Under the pieces are notes generated by a model. It had not been told where the DNA came from, did no database searches, and saw only the letters and a list, made by a program, of their open reading frames with translations. The position numbers and the translations under genes were made by a program. Shown piece after piece: positions 40,007-48,130 of a stretch of 64,000 nucleotides of DNA (position 1 is its first letter; the number at the start of each line of letters is the position of its first letter). Source of the stretch: Acidaminococcus massiliensis (GTDB taxonomy: Bacteria > Bacillota > Negativicutes > Acidaminococcales > Acidaminococcaceae); contig NZ_LT608315.1 in NCBI RefSeq assembly GCF_900095825.1, positions 2,560,213 through 2,624,212 of the forward strand, written 5' to 3'.

Positions 40007-41182
40007 TTACTTTTTCAGACCGTCTACGGCTTCTTTCAGCTGCTGCATGGCTTTTTCCAAGGTAGCTCTCGGGCAGGCCACGTTCAGTCTCATGTAGCCG
40101 TGGAGGGAGCGGCCGAAGGAATGGCCGGGGTTTAGGCCCAGATGAGCCTTGTGGACGAAGAAATCCACCAATTCTTCATTGCCCAGTCCCAATTCCCGGC
40201 AGTCCAGCCACATGAGATAGGTAGCATCCGGGCAATTGGGTTTGATCTGAGGAATGTGCTTCTTACAGAAGTCGATCACATAATCGAAGTTGTCAGATAC
40301 ATAGGCCAGCATCTGGTCCAGCCATTCCTGGCCATACCGATAGGCGGCTTCCATGGCCACGGAGCTGAAGGCATTGTTCCGGTGGATATCCATGCTGAAC
40401 CAGTAATGATCGAAAGTGTCCTTCAGTTCCTTGTTGGGGAAGATCACCGTAGCGGCTTGGAGACCAGCCAGGTTGAAGGTCTTGGTGGCGGATACGCAGG
40501 TGATCACCTTGTCCTTGTAGCTGGGATCCACCGTAATGGCTGCCGTATGATGTTTGCCGTGGAAAATCAGATCGGAGTGGATTTCGTCGGAAATCACCAG
40601 CACATCATTGGCCAGACAGATATCGATCATCTTTTTCAATTCTTCCGGTTTCCACACCTTCCCCAGAGGGTTATGAGGGTTGCACAGCAGGAAGATCTTG
40701 GATTCTTTGGCTTTCTTTTCGAAATCCGCGAAATCTACTTCCCATTCCTCGCCCTTCCGGACCATTTCGCTTTCCGCTACGGAACGGCCGGTGTTTTCGG
40801 TGATGTCGTAGAATTCCGCGTAGACAGGGGTCAGGAACAACACCTTGTCCCCGGGTTTGGAACACAGTTTGATGAGGGAAGCCATGGCGGAAACCACACC
40901 GATGGTCCAGCTCATGAGAGCCGTATCCGGTTTGTAGTGGTTATGTTTTTCTTCCCATTCCTGGACGGCTTCAAAATAGCTGGCCGGCCGGGAAGTGTAG
41001 CCCCAAATCCCTTCCTGGGCTTTTTTCACACAAGCATCGATGATGGGCTGGGCAGTCCGGAAATCCATATCCGCAACCCACAGAGGGATTACATCGTCAG
41101 TGCCGAAGACTTTTTTCCGTTCATCGTATTTGGAAGAACGGTTGTTGGAACGGTCGATCACTTCATCAAAATTGTATTTCAT
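40007..41182 (-). CDS. patB: PatB/MalY-type cystathionine beta-lyase (aminotransferase fold)
   Basis: A 391-residue PLP enzyme of fold type I. WVADMDF near residue 33 and SATKTFNLAGLQ, whose Lys (near 235) forms the Schiff base, are typical of the C-S lyase branch. It would cleave cystathionine or cysteine-type thioethers to a thiol, ammonia and pyruvate through 2-aminoacrylate. The start at 41182 has GGGGAG 7-8 bases upstream; an earlier in-frame ATG is in the ridA spacer and is rejected. Located 55 bases after ridA and 14 before the symporter. Confidence 0.9.
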   Translation of the reverse strand: MKYNFDEVIDRSNNRSSKYDERKKVFGTDDVIPLWVADMDFRTAQPIIDACVKKAQEGIWGYTSRPASYFEAVQEWEEKHNHYKPDTALMSWTIGVVSAMASLIKLCSKPGDKVLFLTPVYAEFYDITENTGRSVAESEMVRKGEEWEVDFADFEKKAKESKIFLLCNPHNPLGKVWKPEELKKMIDICLANDVLVISDEIHSDLIFHGKHHTAAITVDPSYKDKVITCVSATKTFNLAGLQAATVIFPNKELKDTFDHYWFSMDIHRNNAFSSVAMEAAYRYGQEWLDQMLAYVSDNFDYVIDFCKKHIPQIKPNCPDATYLMWLDCRELGLGNEELVDFFVHKAHLGLNPGHSFGRSLHGYMRLNVACPRATLEKAMQQLKEAVDGLKK

Positions 41183-41236
41183 TTTTTTCTCCCCTTGTCT
41201 GTCAGATGGCGGAGAGGCGCTGCCTCCCCATCCCAT

Positions 41237-41614
41237 TTATTTTACGGCAACAACTTCGATTTCCACTTTGGCGTCTTTGGGCAGGGCTCCCACCTGGAAA
41301 GCAGCCCGGGCCGGGAAGGGTTTGGAGAAGTATTCCCCGTACACTTCATTCATGGCACCGAAATCAGCGATGTCCTTCAGCAGCACGATGCTTTTCACCA
41401 CGTCTGCCATGGTATATCCAGCTTCTTCCAGGATCACCTTGATATTTTCCAGAGATTGGCGGGTCTGGGCGGCAATGTCATCGGCCGGGAAAGCGCCAGT
41501 CTTGGCATCGATGGGCAGCTGGCCGGATACATAGATGGTATTGCCTGCCTGGATGGCCTGGGAATAAGGTCCAATGGCTGCAGGAGCCTTCTTGGAAGCA
41601 ACTTCTTTGTTCAT
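41237..41614 (-). CDS. ridA: RidA family 2-iminobutanoate/2-iminopropanoate deaminase
   Basis: A 125-residue trimeric deaminase with the family landmarks GPYSQA (15-20), SGQLPID (30-36) and the substrate-binding Arg103 in PARAAF. It hydrolyses the imine derived from 2-aminoacrylate, which is exactly the by-product of the PatB-like and desulfidase-like enzymes encoded downstream. It is the first gene of this minus-strand cluster. A small hairpin AGGAGGTTTTGCCTCCT (41645-41661) is in its leader. Confidence 0.95.
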   Translation of the reverse strand: MNKEVASKKAPAAIGPYSQAIQAGNTIYVSGQLPIDAKTGAFPADDIAAQTRQSLENIKVILEEAGYTMADVVKSIVLLKDIADFGAMNEVYGEYFSKPFPARAAFQVGALPKDAKVEIEVVAVK

Positions 41615-41846
41615 GGTTCAATGATCTCCTTTTCTGTCTATTCAGGAGGTTTTGCCTCCTTTCGATGGCCTTATTGTACGACCATTTGCATTTTTTTGAA
41701 AATGCTGTCATTCTCATTTAACGAGACATTTTTTCGTTTTTTATCTCTTGAGAAAAGAAAAACCATTGTTTTTTCCTGTTAAATCTTTTACAATTAATTT
41801 ATCGAAAGTTTTTTGGCGGATTATTCTATTTATAGGAATCGGGATT

Positions 41847-42611
41847 ATGGATATTGCCAGACAAATCGGGAACAACATCAAACATTACCGGACACGGAAG
41901 AATCTGAGTATCCAGGAACTGGCAGACGCTGTGTGCAAGAGCCGGGCTACCATGTACAAATATGAAAACGGCCAGATCATCATGGACATCAATGTGCTGT
42001 ATGACCTGGCAGAAGTATTGGAAGTACCGGTGGACCATCTGCTGTACCAGCCGCCTATGACCCGTGACGATCCAGGCCTCCAGGCTGTACCGGCCTTCTT
42101 TGTGGATCTGAACCGGCTGTATGCCTACTATTATGACGGACGGCGGAAAAAAATCTGTGAAAGCATCATCGACCTGGTGGGAGCAACCGCAGAGGAAGAG
42201 CGGGTAGTGCTGCCAGGATTGGAAGAACAGAAAAAGGGCAGCGCTCCCGGAGAAAAGCATTTTGACATCCGGATGTATATGGATATCTTGGACGAGGAGA
42301 ACATCCAAATCTGTGAACATACCTATACCGGCCGGATCACCCATTATGGTGCCCTGACCAATATGGTGTTCCAGAACTACAACGTCCGGCTGGAACAGTA
42401 CATGATTTCCGTCCCTTCTCCCTATATCGACGGCGAAAAGAAATGGGCCCTGGCCTTCGGGATCTCCTCCCATCCCCTGATGCCCACTTCCGCCAAACTT
42501 CTCTTGAGCAAAAGCCGGCTGGCAAAGACCAGGGATCTGGCCCAGGAATTGGCCATCTCCAAAGAAGACATCCGACTGCTGAAGCTGTACAACATGTTTG
42601 TGGTGCTGTAA
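41847..42611 (+). CDS. XRE-family transcriptional regulator
   Basis: 254 residues. An N-terminal Cro/CI-type helix-turn-helix (about 5-62, LSIQELADAVCKSRATMYKYENG) is joined to a C-terminal region of about 190 residues that I do not recognise, with no membrane segments; it may be a ligand-sensing domain. It is transcribed divergently from ridA across a 232-base spacer holding two TCTC...GAGA palindromes (near 41711-41725 and 41743-41752). It is a candidate regulator of the sulfur amino-acid island. The start at 41847 follows AGGAATCGGG; an upstream open stretch lacks an SD. Confidence 0.85.
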   Translation: MDIARQIGNNIKHYRTRKNLSIQELADAVCKSRATMYKYENGQIIMDINVLYDLAEVLEVPVDHLLYQPPMTRDDPGLQAVPAFFVDLNRLYAYYYDGRRKKICESIIDLVGATAEEERVVLPGLEEQKKGSAPGEKHFDIRMYMDILDEENIQICEHTYTGRITHYGALTNMVFQNYNVRLEQYMISVPSPYIDGEKKWALAFGISSHPLMPTSAKLLLSKSRLAKTRDLAQELAISKEDIRLLKLYNMFVVL

Positions 42612-42616
42612 TGGAA

Positions 42617-42653
42617 AAAGAGGGTGCTGCACAAAATATGCAACACCCTCTTT
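42617..42653 (+). terminator. Terminator of the XRE gene
   Basis: AGAGGGTGCTGCA / TGCAACACCCTCT stem with AT loop, T-run after; also usable for the leftward tRNA transcript. Confidence 0.8.
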
Positions 42654-42664
42654 GATTATGGAAT

Positions 42665-42748
42665 TGGTGCGGCTGACAGGACTTGAACCTGCACGTCGAA
42701 GACACCAGATCCTAAGTCTGGCGCGTCTGCCAATTCCGCCACAGCCGC
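42665..42748 (-). tRNA. tRNA-Leu(TAG)
   Basis: 84 bases including CCA, long variable arm, acceptor GCGGCTG, anticodon loop CTTAGGA. Last of the four-tRNA transcript. Confidence 0.95.
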
Positions 42749-42766
42749 TTTTCAGATACAAAAAAA

Positions 42767-42842
42767 TGGTGATCCACCCGGGATTCGAACCCGGGACACC
42801 CTGATTAAAAGTCAGGTGCTCTACCAACTGAGCTAGTGAATC
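42767..42842 (-). tRNA. tRNA-Lys(TTT)
   Basis: 76 bases including CCA, acceptor GATTCAC pairing with GTGGATC, anticodon loop CTTTTAA. Confidence 0.96.
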
Positions 42843-42845
42843 ACT

Positions 42846-42921
42846 TGGCTGGGGCAGCTGGACTCGAACCAACGCATGCGGGAGTCAAAGTCCCGTGCCT
42901 TACCGACTTGGCTATGCCCCA
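42846..42921 (-). tRNA. tRNA-Gln(TTG)
   Basis: 76 bases including CCA, acceptor TGGGGCA, anticodon loop CTTTGAC, T-loop GTTCGAGT. Confidence 0.96.
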
Positions 42922-42939
42922 AAAAAGATAAAAAAAATA

Positions 42940-43016
42940 TGGGGTGGATAGTGGGGATCGAACCCACGCGTGCCGGAGCCACAATCCGGTGTGTTAACCG
43001 CTTCACCATATCCACC
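42940..43016 (-). tRNA. tRNA-His(GTG)
   Basis: 77 bases including CCA and the extra G at -1 that is specific to tRNA-His. Anticodon loop ATTGTGG (anticodon GTG). First of the cluster. Confidence 0.96.
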
Positions 43017-43048
43017 ATATTTCTTTATCGCCATCCGACGACTTAGTT

Positions 43049-43078
43049 ATTCTAGCATAGACACGTGAAAAGTGTCAA
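43049..43078 (-). promoter_or_regulatory. Promoter of the tRNA cluster
   Basis: TTGACA (43078-43073), 18 bases, TAGAAT (43054-43049), about 30 bases before tRNA-His. Confidence 0.8.
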
Positions 43079-43111
43079 GGCTTTTTTCTTTTTTTCTAAG
43101 AAAAAGATGGA

Positions 43112-43540
43112 TCAATCAATCCCGGCCAGGCTTCGGTGTGCCAGCCCCACCCCCAGTTCATTCAGGTTCAGTACCCCCACACTCATATACACCGCCACGC
43201 AAAGATGTTCCCCATAGCGGGCTACGCCGATTTTTCCTCCTACATTGAAGCCTGTAGCCTTGGTCATCATCTGCTCCAGGGCTTCATGGGCTGCACCGGC
43301 TACCGTCCCCGCTCCTACATGGGAATCTGTGACGATATTCTGCCGTTCCGCAGCTACCACGGCCCGTTCAACGATTTTCTTGATGGAGGGAAGGAATTCC
43401 CCTCCGAAATCCACGGCCGCAGCCCGAAAGCCCTGTTCCTTCAATTTCTCCTTCAGCCGATCCTCATCTTCCCGGGTAGCCGTCAAGGCCATCCACAGCG
43501 CTGCACGTCCTACATCGATACTGGCAATGGGTCTGTTCAT
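43112..43540 (-). CDS. hutP: HutP family protein
   Basis: A 142-residue protein resembling HutP, the L-histidine-dependent RNA-binding antiterminator of Bacillus. Recognisable stretches are SHVGAGTVAGAAHEAL (about 72-87), KIGVARYGEHLCVAVYMSVG (about 102-121) and GVGLAHR. No hut genes lie nearby; the neighbours are a tRNA cluster (including tRNA-His) and icd. Its RNA target in this organism is unknown. The sequence suits the family better than any alternative I considered. Confidence 0.8.
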   Translation of the reverse strand: MNRPIASIDVGRAALWMALTATREDEDRLKEKLKEQGFRAAAVDFGGEFLPSIKKIVERAVVAAERQNIVTDSHVGAGTVAGAAHEALEQMMTKATGFNVGGKIGVARYGEHLCVAVYMSVGVLNLNELGVGLAHRSLAGID

Positions 43541-43740
43541 GGTTCCATCCCTTTCCTACAAAATTCTGCTTCTCCATTATACCAAAGATTCCCTTGTCAG
43601 GGAATGATGGGGCTGATAGAATGAGGAGATGCAAATATAGTGGTTAAGTGCACCATCCGTAGGGGGCGCAGGCCCGGCCGCCCGATCAGCTCTCCCCCTC
43701 TGCACTCTTCACTCGGTTATCCTGAAAGGAGGACACCATC

Positions 43741-43971
43741 ATGTCCGTCATCATGGCTGAAGAACTACAGTCCGGTCTCATTTTAGGAGACAAAGACAAT
43801 GAACAGTACCTGTACATGCCCGGCAGTGAAATTGGCAGCGACAATCCCATGTGCATCTTCGAAGAGCATGGGAACAAAACCGATCTGCATCTGGAAGAGG
43901 CCGTAGAGCTGGCCAAGCGCCTGACCCTGAAACCCACCTCTCACCCGGTGTACGGAAAAAGGGCTTATTGA
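43741..43971 (+). CDS. Small hypothetical protein, 76 residues
   Basis: Acidic, soluble protein with no signal peptide or known motif. AAAGGAGG lies 9-16 bases before the ATG and coding ends just before a hairpin, so translation is likely. The upstream 200 bases contain a GC-rich stretch GGGGGCGCAGGCCCGGCCGC (43662-43681) that looks like a dispersed intergenic repeat. No function can be assigned. Confidence 0.6.
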   Translation: MSVIMAEELQSGLILGDKDNEQYLYMPGSEIGSDNPMCIFEEHGNKTDLHLEEAVELAKRLTLKPTSHPVYGKRAY

Positions 43972-43976
43972 AAAAA

Positions 43977-44010
43977 GGGGGGATGCTGCACATTGCGTGC
44001 AGCATCCCCC
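43977..44010 (-). terminator. Terminator of icd
   Basis: GGGGGATGCTGCAC / GTGCAGCATCCCCC stem with loop GCAAT; TTTTTT follows leftward. Located 5 bases past the icd stop. Confidence 0.85.
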
Positions 44011-44015
44011 TCCCC

Positions 44016-45215
44016 TTACATCCTCTCCCGAATGGCTTCCAGGAATTCCTCGCTGTTGACCTTCTTTTTATCTGGCAGGCTGGATACGGCCACCAAGTCC
44101 CCTGTCATGATCCCTTCTTCCAAGGTCTGGAGGGTGGCGTTTTCCAACCGGCCCGCAAAATCCACCAGGTCCGGCAGCTGGTCCAGCTGCCCCCGTTTCC
44201 TCATGGCTCCCGTCCAGGCAAACAGGGTGGCCACCGGGTTGGTGGATGTCTTTTCCCCCTTCAAGTACCGGTAGTAGTGGCGCTGGACCGTACCGTGGGC
44301 TGCTTCGTATTCATAGCAGCCATCCGGAGACACCAGCACGGAAGTCATCATGGCCAGGCTCCCAAAAGCGGTAGCCATCATATCGCTCATCACGTCCCCA
44401 TCATAGTTCTTGCAGGCCCAGATCATGCCCCCCTTGGACCGGACCACCCGAGCCACCACGTCGTCGATGAGGGTGTAGAAATATTCGATGCCCGCTGCTT
44501 CGAACTTTTCTTTGTATTCGGCATCATAAATATCCTGGAAAATGTCCTTGAACCGGTGGTCATAGATTTTGGACACCGTGTCCTTGGTGGCAAACCACAG
44601 GTCTTCCTTCTGTTCCAGAGCAAAATTGAAGCAGGAGCGAGCAAAATTGCTGATGGACTGGTCCGTGTTGTAGACTCCCTGGACGATTCCAGCATCCTGG
44701 AAGTCCATAATGGTCCGGCGGATTTCCTTTCCATCCGCCCCGGTGACCACCAGTTCCGCCTTGGCAGGCCCATCCACCCGGAGCTCCGCGTTCTTGTAAA
44801 TATCCCCATAGGCATGCCGGGCAATGGTAATGGGCTTTTCCCAGGTAGGGATCAGGGGACGGATGCCCTTCACCATAATGGGTTTCCGGAACACCGTCCC
44901 GTCCAGGATGGCCCGGATGGTACCGTTGGGACTGGCCCACATTTTCTTCAGTCCGTATTCCTTCACCCGGGCCGCGTTGGCCGTAATGGTGGCACATTTC
45001 ACCGCCACCCCGTATTTTTTGGTGGCCAGGGCCGAATCGACAGTCACCTGGTCGTCCGTATCGTCCCGATGCTTCATGCCCAGGTCGTAATATTCCGTTT
45101 TCAAGTCCACATAAGGAACAATCAGGATATCTTTGATCATCTGCCAAAGGATCCGGGTCATTTCATCCCCATCCATTTCCACCAGAGGGGTCGTCATTTT
45201 GATTTTATCCGCCAT
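44016..45215 (-). CDS. icd: NADP-dependent isocitrate dehydrogenase (eukaryote-like type)
   Basis: 399 residues. It begins MADKIKMTTPLVEMDGDEMTR and carries TVFRKPIM and the metal-binding DGDVMSDMMA segment, the pattern of the homodimeric NADP-IDH subfamily found in eukaryotes and many bacteria. It oxidatively decarboxylates isocitrate to 2-oxoglutarate, giving a glutamate precursor and NADPH. ATG 45215 follows GGGAGAG; a slightly longer frame is rejected. Monocistronic. The region 45216-45456 upstream has no ORF and is followed by the IS3 element. Confidence 0.95.
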   Translation of the reverse strand: MADKIKMTTPLVEMDGDEMTRILWQMIKDILIVPYVDLKTEYYDLGMKHRDDTDDQVTVDSALATKKYGVAVKCATITANAARVKEYGLKKMWASPNGTIRAILDGTVFRKPIMVKGIRPLIPTWEKPITIARHAYGDIYKNAELRVDGPAKAELVVTGADGKEIRRTIMDFQDAGIVQGVYNTDQSISNFARSCFNFALEQKEDLWFATKDTVSKIYDHRFKDIFQDIYDAEYKEKFEAAGIEYFYTLIDDVVARVVRSKGGMIWACKNYDGDVMSDMMATAFGSLAMMTSVLVSPDGCYEYEAAHGTVQRHYYRYLKGEKTSTNPVATLFAWTGAMRKRGQLDQLPDLVDFAGRLENATLQTLEEGIMTGDLVAVSSLPDKKKVNSEEFLEAIRERM

Positions 45216-45464
45216 GCCACTCTCTCCCTTCTCAAACAAAGACAGCAGTATATACTGTATTTATCATACCACAGATACGAAAAAGGGAAAAATACGAAAA
45301 AAGCAGAGGCAGCTATCGGATAAACTGATGGCAGTAAGGTGGTGAAGTAATCAGGCGGACAGGTGCACCCAACCGTAAGGGCCAGTCCGACGTCTTTTAC
45401 ATTCTAAACCAGATGCCCGGCATCGGTTCTCCTTCAGCCGTACAAAAAAGGAGCTGCTGTGAGC

Positions 45465-45514
45465 TGACCCCCAATTGTTAGACCAAAAATCTAACAATTG
45501 GGGGTCAGTTTTTT
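45465..45514 (+). terminator. Terminator hairpin at the left end of the IS
   Basis: An 18-bp perfect stem (45465-45482 with 45490-45507), whose left arm is most of the terminal repeat, followed by TTTTTT up to the orfA ATG. It should block transcripts entering from outside. Confidence 0.8.
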
Positions 45515-46093
45515 ATGGCAAAACACAGCTATGAATTTAAGAAAAAAATAGTACTGGAATATTTGAACAGTGACGAAGGGTGTATTTCTATTTCACGTAA
45601 ATATGGGATGGCAAGTAGCAGCCAGCTGCTAAAGTGGGTTGCTGCTTACAAGGCATTTGGTGATGATGGACTGAAAAGATCCCGCTCTCAAAAAATATAC
45701 TCTTTCAAAGAAAAACTTTCTGTGGTAGAGTCTTACTTAACAAATGAAATCTCATATCAGGAACTAGCAATTCAAGTAGGGATCAACAACCCATCAATGA
45801 TTGCCAGATGGGTCAATGAATTTAGAATTGCGGGACCAGATGCTTTACGGTCATATAAAAAAGGCAGGAAGAGAACTTTGAACAAATCTCAAACAAAAAA
45901 AACAGATACCCAGGTTCAGCAGCCGATGGTCGACATCAGTGTGGAACATGTCAAGGAGTTAGAGGATGAAAATCTTAAACTCCGTATAGAGAATGCTTTT
46001 TTAAAAGAACTGAGGAGACTGCGTTTAGAGGACGAAGCAAAAATGAGAGAGTTGCGAAAATCATCTCCAGTCTCCGAAGATCATTCAAATTGA
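45515..46093 (+). CDS. IS3-family transposase OrfA
   Basis: 192 residues. Two helix-turn-helix segments (about 5-50 and 65-110, ISRKYGMASSSQLLKWV and LAIQVGINNPSMIARWV) precede a basic linker and a C-terminal leucine-zipper-like helix (about 145-180), as in IS150-group OrfA. No SD precedes the ATG: a terminator T-run does. From at least 46033 the -1 frame is open into orfB, and A-runs GCAAAAATG (46037-46045) and CGAAAATC (about 46055-46062) offer slippage sites for an OrfAB fusion. Confidence 0.92.
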   Translation: MAKHSYEFKKKIVLEYLNSDEGCISISRKYGMASSSQLLKWVAAYKAFGDDGLKRSRSQKIYSFKEKLSVVESYLTNEISYQELAIQVGINNPSMIARWVNEFRIAGPDALRSYKKGRKRTLNKSQTKKTDTQVQQPMVDISVEHVKELEDENLKLRIENAFLKELRRLRLEDEAKMRELRKSSPVSEDHSN

Positions 46094-46935
46094 AAGACCT
46101 TCTCTCCTATACTCAAATGCCCAAAGCGACCTATATGTACTGGCAGAAACGGTTTGACCGCGTGAATCCAGACCAGGAAGTAGAGGACAAAATACAGGAA
46201 ATCCGCAGCCAGCATAAAGATTATGGATATCGGCGCATGACCGGTGAGCTGAAGAATCAAGGGATTTGCGTGAACAAGAAGAAAGTTCAACGTATCATGC
46301 AGAAACTGAGCCTTCAGGTAACATCCTTTACCCGGAAAAGCCGTAAATACAGTTCCTATAAGGGTAAGGTAGGGACCATTGCTCCGAATAGAATACATCG
46401 TCGTTTTGAGACGAATATCCCACATCAGAAGATTACGACCGATACTTCAGAATTCAAATATTATGAAGTAGATACACAGGGACATCTGACCCTGCACAAG
46501 CTTTATCTGGATCCTTTCCTGGACATGTTCGATGATGAAATCATCAGCTATGGAATAGCCAAACGTCCTTCGGCTGAAAGCATACTGGAAGCTCAAGCTG
46601 AAGCAATCGAAATTACTGCTGATTGTCCATATCGAAGAACGTTTCACTCCGATCAGGGCTGGGCATACCAAATGAAGGCCTATACCAGGAAACTAAAAAA
46701 AGAACGAATTTTTCAGAGCATGTCTCGAAAGGGTAACTGTCATGATAACGCTGTAATGGAAAACTTTTTCGGCTTAATGAAACAGGAAATGTATTATGGA
46801 GTGATCTACTACAGCTACGAAGAACTAAAAGCCGCTATCGAACGATACATCAAATACTATAACGAACAAAGGATCAAGGAAAAACTGGGCTGGAAAAGTC
46901 CTGTTCAATACAGGCTTTCTTTGCTGGCAGCATAA
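46090..46935 (+). CDS. IS3-family transposase OrfB (DDE integrase domain)
   Basis: 281 residues counted from a TTG that overlaps the orfA stop as TTGA; in vivo it is likely made as an OrfAB frameshift product. An HTH_21-like region (YGYRRMTGEL) leads into the rve integrase core with the DDE residues in TTDTSEFKY, FHSDQGWAYQ and DNAVMENFFGLMKQE. No internal stop or deletion, so the element looks intact. Confidence 0.93.
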   Translation: MKDLLSYTQMPKATYMYWQKRFDRVNPDQEVEDKIQEIRSQHKDYGYRRMTGELKNQGICVNKKKVQRIMQKLSLQVTSFTRKSRKYSSYKGKVGTIAPNRIHRRFETNIPHQKITTDTSEFKYYEVDTQGHLTLHKLYLDPFLDMFDDEIISYGIAKRPSAESILEAQAEAIEITADCPYRRTFHSDQGWAYQMKAYTRKLKKERIFQSMSRKGNCHDNAVMENFFGLMKQEMYYGVIYYSYEELKAAIERYIKYYNEQRIKEKLGWKSPVQYRLSLLAA

Positions 46936-46938
46936 AAA

Positions 46939-46970
46939 AGTAACGAGACAGTAAAAACCATCTCGTTACT
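46939..46970 (+). terminator. Hairpin at the right end of the IS
   Basis: AGTAACGAGA / TCTCGTTACT perfect 10-bp stem just past the orfB stop; it may end transposase mRNA or block outward transcription. Confidence 0.55.
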
Positions 46971-47025
46971 AAGGTCTAACTTTTTGGGGTCACATCACTG
47001 CGCATGCAGCAACCCCTCTTTTTTC

Positions 47026-47955
47026 TTATCCCTTGAACGCATCCGTCAGAGGCGGTACAATCTGTTTTTTCCGGGACAGCACCTTGGGCAGATGATAATG
47101 GCCGTCGGCCTCGGCTTTTCCGAAGGCCTTGTCCAGGATATCCTTGTTCTTCCCGGCCCACAGCAGCTCGGTCACTTCGTCCATGATGTCGGTGACCATC
47201 AGCAGGCTGGTATCGGATTCTCCGCCATCTACCATAGCCTGGAGGGCTTTTTGGAGTTCCGGCCATTTGGCTTTGGCGGCTTCTCCGTTCATCACGTTCA
47301 CCTGAGCCACGGTGACTTTCCCCTGGGGGAAGTCGAATTCCTTCATATCCCCATGGCAGATTTCTTCCGCGCTCATGGAGTTGATGGCGGAACCGGCCTG
47401 GAGCATTTCCAGGGCATAGGCCTGGGGATCAGCGATTTCAGCGATCTTAGCCAGGGCACCGGCGGCTTCCTTGTCCTTTTCCGTGGTGGTGGGGGACTTG
47501 AAGTACAGGGTGTCGGAGCTGATGGCGGAGAACAGCAGCCCAGCGATTTCTTTGGGCAGGTCCAGCCCATTTTCCACAGCCACATTGTACAGGATGGTGG
47601 CGGTGCACCCTACCGGCTGCATCCGGACAAACAGGGGATTGGCGGTAACGATGCCGCCCAGACGGTGATGATCGATGATTTCCAGCAGATTGGCCTTATC
47701 CAGACCGTCCACAGCCTGGCTCATTTCATTGTGGTCCACCAGGATGATCTTCTGGCCTTCTTCCACCTTTTCCACCAGTTCCGGAGCCGCCACCTTCCAG
47801 TGGTCCAGCACAAACTGGGTTTCCGGGTTCACCTTCCCGGCCCGGCAGGCAGTGACCTTTTCCCCCAGCTGGGTCTTGATCCAGGTATAGCTCAGAGCAG
47901 AGCAGATGGAGTCCGTATCCGGGTTCTTGTGCCCGGTAATGATGATGTTTTCCAT
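47026..47955 (-). CDS. ppaC: Manganese-dependent inorganic pyrophosphatase (family II)
   Basis: A 309-residue cytoplasmic enzyme hydrolysing pyrophosphate. The N-terminal DHH domain shows GHKNPDTDS (8-16), ILVDHNE and IIDHHR; the DHHA2 domain ends with SRKKQIVPPL. Full family length. Its terminator (stem GGGGTTGCTGC) has been split by the IS at 45460-46997, so the right arm now lies 1.5 kb away. Confidence 0.96.
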   Translation of the reverse strand: MENIIITGHKNPDTDSICSALSYTWIKTQLGEKVTACRAGKVNPETQFVLDHWKVAAPELVEKVEEGQKIILVDHNEMSQAVDGLDKANLLEIIDHHRLGGIVTANPLFVRMQPVGCTATILYNVAVENGLDLPKEIAGLLFSAISSDTLYFKSPTTTEKDKEAAGALAKIAEIADPQAYALEMLQAGSAINSMSAEEICHGDMKEFDFPQGKVTVAQVNVMNGEAAKAKWPELQKALQAMVDGGESDTSLLMVTDIMDEVTELLWAGKNKDILDKAFGKAEADGHYHLPKVLSRKKQIVPPLTDAFKG

Positions 47956-48130
47956 ACAAGCATCTCCTTATTTTTTACTGTCAATCAATATATTATAGCA
48001 CAGTTTTGAAAGCCCATGAAAGCCAAACACCCCTGGTATTTGGCTTCGTTCCCCTGCAAAGGAACCCGCAGCCCGGGTTCCTTCCTTCGTCCAGTGACCA
48101 GTGACGGGGCGGCTGCCCTGCAGCCGTCCC
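47956..48130. other. Intergenic region with stacked hairpins and a short repeat
   Basis: It holds three inverted repeats (48021-48045 AGCCAAA.../...TTTGGCT; 48058-48083 GGAACCCG/CGGGTTCC; 48106-48131 GGGGCGGCTG/CAGCCGTCCCC) and CCAGTGACCAGTGAC at 48091-48105. The middle hairpin is the best terminator candidate for the flavoprotein gene. No ORF. Confidence 0.65.

Larger units (their letters stand above)
45460..46997 (+). mobile_element. IS3-family (IS150-group) insertion sequence, complete
   Basis: 1,538 bp with TG...CA ends. The 25-base terminal repeats (TGAGCTGACCCC... and, reversed, TGATGTGACCCC...) match at 20 positions. A CTG target duplication flanks it (45457-45459 and 46998-47000). 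It carries orfA and orfB in the -1 arrangement. It is visibly more AT-rich than its surroundings. Removing it and one CTG restores a perfect terminator stem behind ppaC. Confidence 0.92.

Noticed and set aside
45465..46992. Narrower IS boundaries starting at TGACCCC.
   Set aside because: These ends leave no target duplication, while extending to TGAGC...CATCA gives a CTG duplication and restores the terminator stem.
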